Source of the DNA: Clostridia bacterium
Lineage (GTDB): Bacteria > Bacillota > Clostridia > Christensenellales > Borkfalkiaceae
DNA: 64,000 nt
Direction of reading: 5' to 3'
Assembly (NCBI GenBank): GCA_021199295.1
Contig: JAJQII010000067.1
Location: forward strand, 1 to 64,000
The translations under genes and the position numbers were made by a program. The notes beneath the pieces are model-generated. The model ran no database searches, was not told the DNA's origin, and saw only the letters and a program-made list of their open reading frames with translations. Shown here in pieces: positions 44,347-51,202 of this stretch (its first letter is position 1; every line of letters starts with the position of its first letter).

Positions 44347-45915
44347 ATGCCCGGAGAAGAAGTACTTACAGAAAATCCCAAATTCACAGATGCCGTATAT
44401 AGGATAGCTTACGACGCTTTAGCGATTATGCGTGAGCGCGGTATAAATTTAAACAGCAGCGTGGAACGGTCGTTTATGGATAATTTCCCTAACCATATTA
44501 TAAGCGCTTTAAGGGGAATAAAATACGATCAAAAAGTTCAGAATACCCTTTACAGGGAAGACGTGTTAGACGATATGGATAACTTCCTTGCGGGGAGCAA
44601 CAAATTGCCTTACTTTTTCGATAAGGAAATGATTGCCCACGCGATGACCACCGTTGTCTTCGACTACCGCCGCGAGGGCTTAACGAGTGCGGAAAACGAC
44701 CTTCGCGCGATGCTCGCCGATGTGCAGCACGGGCTGGATGTAAAGTATGACGACAGAAGACCTGAACTTCTTACGACGGAGAACCCTGTTTATCTGAGTA
44801 AAAAGAGCGGCGGGGCAAAGTCTGAACCCTATGTGTTCGGTATTTTTGGCCAGTCCGCCCAGGCAGATTTATGGGGTATGTCCGCCCCTAACGACTATCT
44901 GCCGAATGGTGCGCCTGCCAAAGTGGCAGACTCTTTCGATGCCTTTATAGCGAGCAAGATGCCCTATAAAAACACTATAAACAACCCCGAAGTCAACGCA
45001 GAATATAAGGAATATATTAATCTTTTCAGTATAAACGGCAAACCGATGAATTACCATAAGACGGGTGACAAGCAACGTGACGCCGATTCTCTGGATAAGG
45101 CGAAGATTGCCATACTTACCGCGATAAAGGACGGTAAAAACGTAGAGTTCACTAATTTTACTCTGGACGGAAAAGTTTGCAAGGCAGAGCAGATTCCTAT
45201 CTCCCACATAAGCAACGCGAGAAATATTAAACCGCATGTGGCGGGGAATCAGGATATACGTGCGAAAAAGGCTGCCGAAAAAATCACCAAAAACATAAAA
45301 AAGAACGAAGAGAAGGCGCATAAGGCTTTCCAGGAAACTTTAAAGAAGGAAGAAGCTGCCCGCAGAAAAAACATAGTAGACGGCTATAAAAGCAGGATAA
45401 ATGCCGCGAGAGACAGGCAGACAAAGAACGTCCTCAAGGCTGAACTTAAACAGGAAGAAAGGCGTTTCAAGCGCATAGACGCCGAACAGAAAAACCGCCA
45501 TAAGGCTGCCGAAAGGGCTCGCAAGGATGCTGAAAAGAGGGCTGCCCGCGAACTTAAAGAAAGGCTCAACAGGGAGAAGGCAGAACAGAAGGCGCGTGAA
45601 AGACGGGAAAGAGAAGAGGCTAAACGCATTGAAAGGGAACTTAAAAATGCCCGTAAACGCGGTGATATGGCTACGGTAAACCTTATCGAACAGCAAATTA
45701 CGGAAAAGCAAATGCGTGAACAGCCGCCCCAGGCTGCCAACCCTAACCGCCAGAAGTTGTCTGAAGATAAGAAATCTTTCTTAAGGGAGCAGACCAGCAC
45801 AAAGGGAGGCGTAAAGAAGCCTGAAGATGCAAGTAAAGGCCAGGAGGCTAAAAAGGAAGAAGATATGACCAAACAGGAAAGAAAAGAAGAAGAGATGAGA
45901 AGGCTCTTATTCTGA
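44347..45915 (+). CDS. Unrecognised cytoplasmic protein with a long charged coiled coil
   Basis: 522 aa; I do not recognise a family. The first 310 residues look globular (FTDAVYRIAYDALAIMRERG, EPYVFGIFGQSAQADLWGMS, FTNFTLDGKVCKAEQIPISH). From about 320 to 460 there is an extremely charged helix rich in R/E/K/A (KAAERARKDAEKRAARELKE), then a disordered polar tail (KGGVKKPEDASKGQEAKKEE). No signal peptide or membrane helix. CAGGAGG precedes the ATG, and a terminator follows, so it is a single-gene unit. The domain layout resembles scaffold proteins, but any function would be a guess. Confidence 0.75.
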   Translation: MPGEEVLTENPKFTDAVYRIAYDALAIMRERGINLNSSVERSFMDNFPNHIISALRGIKYDQKVQNTLYREDVLDDMDNFLAGSNKLPYFFDKEMIAHAMTTVVFDYRREGLTSAENDLRAMLADVQHGLDVKYDDRRPELLTTENPVYLSKKSGGAKSEPYVFGIFGQSAQADLWGMSAPNDYLPNGAPAKVADSFDAFIASKMPYKNTINNPEVNAEYKEYINLFSINGKPMNYHKTGDKQRDADSLDKAKIAILTAIKDGKNVEFTNFTLDGKVCKAEQIPISHISNARNIKPHVAGNQDIRAKKAAEKITKNIKKNEEKAHKAFQETLKKEEAARRKNIVDGYKSRINAARDRQTKNVLKAELKQEERRFKRIDAEQKNRHKAAERARKDAEKRAARELKERLNREKAEQKARERREREEAKRIERELKNARKRGDMATVNLIEQQITEKQMREQPPQAANPNRQKLSEDKKSFLREQTSTKGGVKKPEDASKGQEAKKEEDMTKQERKEEEMRRLLF

Positions 45916-45957
45916 TAGCCTAAGTAATATCTGCCGAATAACCAATAAATTTAATGT

Positions 45958-45990
45958 AAGCCCACACCGCTTTCCGCAGTGTGGGCTTTG
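45958..45990 (+). terminator. Terminator after the coiled-coil gene
   Basis: A 10-base-pair stem AAGCCCACAC/GTGTGGGCTT with an 11-base loop and a TTTG tail. Confidence 0.7.
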
Positions 45991-45993
45991 TGC

Positions 45994-46068
45994 TTAAATA
46001 GGTAGTATGGTAGCTGAAAGGTATTGGACTTAGATTGCCACGCAAACTACGTTTGCTCGCAATGACAG
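45994..46068 (+). repeat. Dispersed repeat (border plus GATTGCCACG module)
   Basis: Border motif GGTAGTATGGTAGCTGAAAG followed by TAGATTGCCACGCAAACTAC and CTCGCAATGACAGG. The arrangement equals that at 36963-37037. The 71-aa minus-strand ORF over it is repeat-derived. Confidence 0.7.
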
Positions 46069-46159
46069 GGGAGATACTGGCGGCAACACAATGACATAGA
46101 GTAAAATTAATGCCTTCCCCGAGAGGGGAAGGCAAGTTTTCTTTATATAATTGTTTTCA

Positions 46160-47017
46160 TTATTTATTTCTTCTTGAAGCTACAAGCTGGGTAAACCACT
46201 CTACCGTGGCGGGGTTCTGGTGGGAGAAGAAGGAGCTTTCGTTTTTATCAAGGCTTGCCATTGTAAGCATATCCTCTTCGCTGAGGGTAAAGTCAAACAC
46301 GTTGAAATTTTCCCTCATCCGCTCTATATGCGTTGATTTTGGTATAACTACAATGCCCCGCTGCAATTCCCAGCGGAGAATTGTCTGTGCAACCGTCTTG
46401 TTGTACTTTTTGCCTATGGCGGCTATGACGGGGTTTGTAAACATATCGCCCCGCCCCTCGCCGAAGGGCGACCACGCCTCTATCTGCACGCCGTACTTTT
46501 TCATCCACTTTTGCGCCTCTTGCTGCTGGTTAAAGGGGTGGGTTTCTACCTGGTTTACCATAGGCTTTACGCGCGTAAAGCTGCATATATCCACAACCCT
46601 GTCGGGGTAAAAGTTAGAAATGCCTATCGCCTTTAATTTGCCCTCGCCGTAAAGATCTTCTAACGCTCTCCATGCCCCGTAGATATCAGAAAACGGCTGG
46701 TGCAAAAGCATAAGGTCTATATAGTCTGTTTGCAGCTTTTCCAAAGACGCGTAAACGGATTTTTTTGTGTTTTCGTAGCCGTAATTGTCTATCCACACCT
46801 TAGAGGTAATAAAAAGCTCTTTCCTGGGTATGCCTGATTTTGCAACGGCGTTGCCTACTTCTTCCTCGTTATAATATGCCTGCGCCGTGTCTATGTGGCG
46901 GTAGCCTACGTTAAGGGCGTCGGTTACGCACCTTTCGCAATCCTCTTTGCCTATCTGGTAAACGCCGTAGCCCAGCTGTGGCATCTTTACCCCGTTGTAT
47001 AGTGTTACGTAGTCCAT
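46160..47017 (-). CDS. Aldo/keto reductase
   Basis: NADPH-dependent carbonyl reductase with TIM-barrel fold, 285 aa, of the AKR5-like group. The catalytic tetrad can be read: Asp in HIDTAQAYYNE, Tyr of the same segment, Lys in FITSKVWIDN, His in LMLLHQPF. The NADP-binding IPKSTHIERMREN is present near the C-terminus. The ATG follows GGAGG. Its promoter carries a MerR/AdhR-type operator, so the enzyme is probably induced by aldehydes or other electrophiles and detoxifies them. The C-terminal FFSHQNPATVEWFTQL is normal for the family. Confidence 0.92.
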   Translation of the reverse strand: MDYVTLYNGVKMPQLGYGVYQIGKEDCERCVTDALNVGYRHIDTAQAYYNEEEVGNAVAKSGIPRKELFITSKVWIDNYGYENTKKSVYASLEKLQTDYIDLMLLHQPFSDIYGAWRALEDLYGEGKLKAIGISNFYPDRVVDICSFTRVKPMVNQVETHPFNQQQEAQKWMKKYGVQIEAWSPFGEGRGDMFTNPVIAAIGKKYNKTVAQTILRWELQRGIVVIPKSTHIERMRENFNVFDFTLSEEDMLTMASLDKNESSFFSHQNPATVEWFTQLVASRRNK

Positions 47018-47042
47018 AAAAACCCTCCTGACTGTTTTTTAT

Positions 47043-47073
47043 ATTATAATAGTTAAAGTTCACTTTAAGTCAA
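47043..47073 (-). promoter_or_regulatory. MerR-type promoter and operator of the aldo/keto reductase gene
   Basis: TTGACT and TATAAT on the minus strand are 19 bases apart, the long spacer typical of MerR-activated promoters. Inside the spacer lies CTTAAAG-TGAA-CTTTAAC (47052-47069), a near-perfect match to the CTTAAAG-N4-CTTTAAG operator known to me for the aldehyde sensor AdhR of Bacillus subtilis. Confidence 0.75.
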
Positions 47074-47113
47074 GGGGTTTTCACTAAAAATTTACGGCGG
47101 CGACAAAATTTTT

Positions 47114-47142
47114 TTATTGCATTTTGCTGTATGCGGGTTTAT
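47114..47142 (+). promoter_or_regulatory. Promoter of the GH4 gene
   Basis: TTGCAT, 17 bases, TATAAT; the ATG is 27 bases downstream with ACGGAGG before it. Confidence 0.6.
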
Positions 47143-47168
47143 AATAATAATCGGATACGGAGGTTTAA

Positions 47169-48566
47169 ATGAAAAGAATAAAAATAGCCTATATAGGCGG
47201 CGGAAGTAAAATGTGGGCAAGGGTGTTTATGTCTGACCTTGCCGTGGCGCAGGGGCTTTCGGGCGAGATTGCCCTGTACGATATAGACGTTCCCGCAGCA
47301 GAGCGCAACGCTAAGATAGGCGCATACATCAACGCCGACCCCAAGACCAACAGCAAATTTGATTACAAGGTTTATACCGATATAGAACACGCCTTGGAGG
47401 GGGCGGACTGGGTGGTAATATCCATTCTCCCCGCCACGTTTAAAGAGATGCGTTCTGACGTCCACGCCCCCGAGGAATACGGCATTTACCAGTCTGTGGG
47501 CGACACGGCAGGCCCGGGCGGCGTGCTCAGGGCAATGCGCACCGTTCCCCTTTACGAAGGTTTTGCGCAAAAGATAAAGGAGATTTGCCCCGACGCGTGG
47601 GTTATAAACTTTACCAACCCGATGAGCATATGCGTAAAAACCCTTTACGACGTGTTCCCCGAAATCAAGGCTTTCGGCTGTTGCCACGAGGTATTCCACG
47701 CGCAGGAATTTTTGTGCTGCGTGTTAAAGGAAATAAAGGGCATAGACGTGCACCGCAGCAAGATTTACACCGATGCTTGCGGCGTAAACCACTTTACGTG
47801 GATAACTAAAGCCAACTACGGCGATATAGATCTGCTTGCGCTAATACCCGAATTCGAGCAAAAATTCTTTGAACAGGGCTACTGCGAGCAGGAAGGTCAC
47901 GGGCAGTTCGACTTTCTTACCGATCCGTTCTGCTATGGCAACAACGTAAAGATGGATTTATTTAACCGCTACGGCGCACTGGCGGCGGCAGGCGACAGGC
48001 ATCTTGCCGAATTTATGCCCCGCGGCTGGTATTTAAAAGACCCTGAAACGGTTAAAGCCTGGAAGTTTAACCTTACCACGGTAGACTACCGCGAAAAACA
48101 GCAGGCTGAGCGGGTGGCTGAAACTATAGAGATGGCAGAGGGCCGCAAGCCCTTCCCCGTTGTAAAATCCGCCGAGGAGGCGGTTGAGCTTATGAAGGCG
48201 GTAATGGGGTTCGAAACGGTGGTATCCAACGTGAATATGCCCAATATGGGGCAGATGCCCCAGTTGCCTTTGGGCAGCATTGTAGAGACGAACTGCGTGT
48301 TCTCTAACGGGCAGGTAAAGCCTGTGGCTGCCAATCCCCTGCCTAAAGCCGTTATAAATATGGTTTACCGCGCTAACGGCAACATAGAAACCTGTTACGA
48401 GGGTATAAAGGAGAGAAATCTGGATAAGATTTATCTTTCGTTTGCCAACCAGGCGCTCTGCGACGGGCTTTCGCGCAAGGACAGCGGCGAGTTGTTTAAA
48501 AAGATGTGCTATAACACAAAGGAATACCTTGAACCGTATTTCCATTTAAACAGTTTTAAAGGTTAA
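47169..48566 (+). CDS. Glycoside hydrolase family 4 enzyme
   Basis: NAD- and metal-dependent glycosidase, 465 aa. GH4 enzymes oxidise C3 of the sugar, eliminate the aglycone and reduce back. The N-terminal Rossmann segment is KIAYIGGGSKMWARVFMSDL, and the metal/substrate motifs are NFTNPM (147-152) and CHE (172-174, in GCCHEVFHAQ). The CHE version differs from the CN/CD forms of the 6-phospho-glucosidases, so a non-phosphorylated hexoside or uronide is more likely; alpha-galactosidase and alpha-galacturonidase are both possible. No transporter or regulator lies next to it. Single-gene unit between promoter and terminator. Confidence 0.9.
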   Translation: MKRIKIAYIGGGSKMWARVFMSDLAVAQGLSGEIALYDIDVPAAERNAKIGAYINADPKTNSKFDYKVYTDIEHALEGADWVVISILPATFKEMRSDVHAPEEYGIYQSVGDTAGPGGVLRAMRTVPLYEGFAQKIKEICPDAWVINFTNPMSICVKTLYDVFPEIKAFGCCHEVFHAQEFLCCVLKEIKGIDVHRSKIYTDACGVNHFTWITKANYGDIDLLALIPEFEQKFFEQGYCEQEGHGQFDFLTDPFCYGNNVKMDLFNRYGALAAAGDRHLAEFMPRGWYLKDPETVKAWKFNLTTVDYREKQQAERVAETIEMAEGRKPFPVVKSAEEAVELMKAVMGFETVVSNVNMPNMGQMPQLPLGSIVETNCVFSNGQVKPVAANPLPKAVINMVYRANGNIETCYEGIKERNLDKIYLSFANQALCDGLSRKDSGELFKKMCYNTKEYLEPYFHLNSFKG

Positions 48567-48579
48567 TAAAGCAAAACAT

Positions 48580-48608
48580 AAACGCCCGACTTAAAAAGTC
48601 GGGCGTTT
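48580..48608. terminator. Shared terminator between the GH4 gene and the membrane protein gene
   Basis: A 13-base-pair stem AAACGCCCGACTT and complement with a 3-base loop; T-rich on both sides, so it can serve both converging genes. Confidence 0.85.
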
Positions 48609-48662
48609 ACCAAAAGGAGAAATTTTTAGAGCAAATTTGCACAATTTGCGTTAATGTGTAAT

Positions 48663-49271
48663 TTAAAAACTTATCGACCAGTATACGGGAGCACTGCCAG
48701 TTACAAACACTATAATTACCATTAAAATAAAGTCCGCCACTATGGCAACGCCCAGCGTGCAGTCTACTATTGTTGCCGCCTTGCGCCCCATCTTTTGTAT
48801 AAGCCTCATCATGGGCTTAAAGGCGAAAGCCATAATAAGGTAAACGCCGCCGCCGTACAGCAGCCCGGATATAACGCTTGTGTACTTAGTGATATGAAGG
48901 GGCACGTCAGAATAGTCCCATAAAACCACGCCCGTGCATACCTCGTAAAATTCGCCGACAGCTATTTCGCCTACAAGTATAAAGGCGAAAAGTGTTGCAA
49001 AGTATGTAACGTGCGACAGTATTTTATACTTAAGCCCCTCTTTGGTAAATATGCGCTTGCTGAATATGCGCATTTCGCCCGGTGTGCCCAAAAGTATGTG
49101 AATGGCTAATAGCGCGATGCCATAGGCAAACAAAAAGGGCAAAAGCTGGTGGCGGCAGTCAAATATATGCTTTGTTACCATTCTTGCTATATTTTCGCCT
49201 ATAAACCCGAAGAAGGAAAAGGCTATCATAGCCACGCCGAAGTACGGCAACTCGTACCCGAACAGCGTTAC
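48663..49271 (-). pseudogene. Membrane protein (CmpB/PF06541-like), 5' end lost at a junction
   Basis: Polytopic membrane protein of about 200 aa with roughly five helices (AMIAFSFFGFIGENIARM, LLPFLFAYGIALLAIHILLG, ILSHVTYFATLFAFILVGEIAVG, SVISGLLYGGGVYLIMAF, ADFILMVIIVFVTGSA). The pattern resembles the putative ABC-transporter type IV (PF06541) group, at low certainty. The track ORF runs on to 49598, but everything upstream of about residue 110 is antisense to glpK and lacks membrane character. Coding potential begins at VTLFGYELPYFG (49271) with no start codon or ribosome binding site there. An internal ATG at 49229 would give 188 aa. It looks as if only the extreme N-terminus is missing. 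Confidence 0.65.
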
Positions 49272-49273
49272 GG

Positions 49274-50317
49274 GCGGGCGCTCGCGAAGGGCTGGAAAAG
49301 GGAGAACTGCTCTTCGGTACGGTGGATACCTATCTATTATGGAAGCTGTCGGGCGGAAAGATATACGCCACCGATTACACAAACGCCTCGCGCACGATGC
49401 TGTTCGATATACATAACTTGTGCTGGGATAAGCAGCTTTTGTCAGTTTTCGGCATACCGCAGGGCATAACCCTGCCGAAAGTATTGCCGAGCGGCGCTGT
49501 GTACGGAAATGTGTCGGCGGAATTTTTCGGCTGTGAAATACCTGTATGCGGCGTCGCGGGCGACCAGCAGGCGGCGCTATTCGGCCAGCTCTGTACACAG
49601 AAGGGCGACGTCAAAAACACATACGGCACGGGCTGCTTTCTGCTTATGAACGCAGGCGATAAGCCGTCGGCATGCGGCAACGGGCTGATTACCACGCTTT
49701 GCGCCTCAACGGACGCTAAACCGAGCTACGCGCTGGAAGGTTCGGTGTTTATAGGCGGGGCTGTGGTGCAGTGGCTAAGGGACGGGCTCGGCTTTATACA
49801 GACTGCCGCCGAGAGCGAGGCTCTCGCTTTAACGGTAAAGGATAGCGGCGGCGTGTACGTAGTCCCCGCGTTTACGGGGCTGGGTGCGCCTTACTGGGAC
49901 GCCGAGGCAAGGGGAACGGTAACGGGCATTACTCGCGGCACAACTCGTGCGCACATAGTAAGGGCGGCGCTGGAAGGCATAGCTTACCAGGTAAACGACG
50001 TTCTGCACGCTATGGAGGCGGCTGCGGGCGTAAAGGTTGCCCGCCTTGCGGTGGACGGCGGCGCGAGCGCCAATAATTTTCTTATGCAGTTCCAGTCAGA
50101 TATATCCTGCTGCGAGGTGGTCCGCCCCAGGGTAGCCGAGAGTACCGCGCAGGGAGCGGCATTCCTTGCGGGCATAACATGCGGCTATTGGGATATGCGG
50201 GACGTTGAAAATATTATTGCTTCAGATAAAACATTTTCGCCCTTAATGGCAGAAGGCGAACGCAGCCGCTTAACCGAAGGCTGGCGGCAGGCGGTACGCC
50301 GTACAATGGCGCGTTAG
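49274..50317 (+). pseudogene. glpK: Glycerol kinase, N-terminal third missing
   Basis: FGGY-family kinase (glycerol + ATP to glycerol 3-phosphate). Homology begins abruptly with GAREGLEKGELLFGTVDTYL, which is near residue 160 of a normal 500-aa GlpK, and continues to the C-terminus: TDYTNASRTMLFDIH, GVAGDQQAALFGQ, GTGCFLLMNAG, PAFTGLGAPYWD and AVDGGASANNFLMQFQSD. The whole first ATPase subdomain half is absent, so the product cannot be an active kinase. The track uses a GTG at 49322, but the homology starts upstream and no ribosome binding site is seen. The missing part is not elsewhere in the window. Confidence 0.85.
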
Positions 50318-50336
50318 CGGCAGATATGGGGTAATT

Positions 50337-50777
50337 ATGCAAAAATATAAACTTAATTTCGAGCTTGTGCCCGACGGATGCTGGTACAGCAATCTGCGCA
50401 GTATCTTGCCGCCCAAAGGCTGGGATATAGTGCGCAGAGACGCTTACGCACGCGCGGGCGGCAAATGCAGCATTTGCGGCGCTCCGTCCAAAAGGCTTGA
50501 GGCGCACGAGCAGTGGAGCTACGACGAAAGCGCCTGCACGCAGAAACTGGAAAACGTTATAGCCGTATGCCCCGACTGCCATGCCGTAATACACATCGGC
50601 AGAACAAGTTTAAAGGGAAACGAACGCGCGGCAAGCGAACATTTTATGAAGGTGAACGGGTGCAGCTATGCAGACTACCGCGCGGCTCTGGGCAAAGCCA
50701 ACGAAGACCACCGCCGCAGGAACAAAGTTTCCGAATGGAAGTTAGACCTTTCGTGGCTCAACCGCTTTACGCAATAA
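50337..50777 (+). CDS. HNH-type zinc-finger nuclease-like protein
   Basis: 146-aa protein with a treble-clef zinc fold: CSICGAPSKRLEAHEQWSYD and VCPDCHAVIHIGR provide the CxxC pairs and the His of an HNH motif (H-E-Q-W in the first beta-hairpin). Similar compact HNH proteins of unknown target occur widely as single genes. It follows the glpK fragment by 19 bases but probably has no functional link. A clear terminator lies behind it. Nuclease activity is inferred from the fold only. Confidence 0.75.
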   Translation: MQKYKLNFELVPDGCWYSNLRSILPPKGWDIVRRDAYARAGGKCSICGAPSKRLEAHEQWSYDESACTQKLENVIAVCPDCHAVIHIGRTSLKGNERAASEHFMKVNGCSYADYRAALGKANEDHRRRNKVSEWKLDLSWLNRFTQ

Positions 50778-50793
50778 CTATATAAAAAAGGAC

Positions 50794-50826
50794 AGCGCTT
50801 TCCGCTTAAACGGAAAGTGTTATTTT
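50794..50826 (+). terminator. Terminator after the HNH gene
   Basis: An 11-base-pair stem (AGCGCTTTCCG against CGGAAAGTGTT, with G-U pairs), 6-base loop, then ATTTTTATA. Confidence 0.75.
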
Positions 50827-50941
50827 TATAGTTAAAAATTAACAACTTACGGGCTATCTGCAAAAAAATAACAGTTTACAAGGCGTTTGGGCGGGAGTAA
50901 AAATGAAAGAAAAAAACATACAACATATTGTGGTCGAGCGC

Positions 50942-50970
50942 TTGACTTTGCACAAGATACATTTTATACT
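50942..50970 (+). promoter_or_regulatory. Possible distal promoter of nrdD
   Basis: TTGACT, 17 bases, TATACT. It lies about 145 bases upstream of the main nrdD promoter and overlaps a 23-codon ORF. The region between holds no gene. Confidence 0.45.
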
Positions 50971-51061
50971 TTAAGGCGTTACAAAAAAATTTGTCCAGGA
51001 TATTTTCCGTTTATATAAAACGGGTTATTTTCGGCAGAAGTTCCATTTATTATAATTTTTT

Positions 51062-51109
51062 ATACAAGATATTGTGTTTTAACCATTGACAAACCACAAT
51101 ATATATTAT
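51062..51109 (+). promoter_or_regulatory. Pair of NrdR-box-like operators
   Basis: ATACAAGATATTGTGT (51062-51077) and CCACAATATATATTAT (51094-51109) match the palindromic NrdR box ACACWATATATWGTGT at 14 and 13 of 16 positions by my count. They start 32 bases apart, close to three helical turns, as is usual for paired NrdR boxes. The second overlaps the promoter spacer and the start of the -10. Confidence 0.65.
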
Positions 51110-51114
51110 ATAAT
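51086..51114 (+). promoter_or_regulatory. Main promoter of nrdD
   Basis: Perfect TTGACA-N17-TATAAT lying between and across the two NrdR-like boxes, so a bound NrdR would exclude polymerase. Leader about 80 bases. Confidence 0.8.
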
Positions 51115-51202
51115 ATAAGCGTTCACCTGATTTTACGGGGCTTTTTGCGCCTTAAGATATTTCAAAGGATAAATTTTGAACGGGGAGATAATAAATAATA
51201 TT

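Noticed and set aside
45920-46135. 71-aa minus-strand ORF
   Set aside because: Lies on the terminator and repeat border; translation is repeat-like (VIASKRSLRGNL).
48663-49598. Full 311-aa version of the membrane protein
   Set aside because: The first 110 residues are Arg/Pro-rich antisense of glpK and do not continue the membrane-protein pattern.
50903-50974. 23-codon ORF with a GGGAG site upstream of nrdD
   Set aside because: Too short to support, and it overlaps a plausible promoter (50942-50970); not called.
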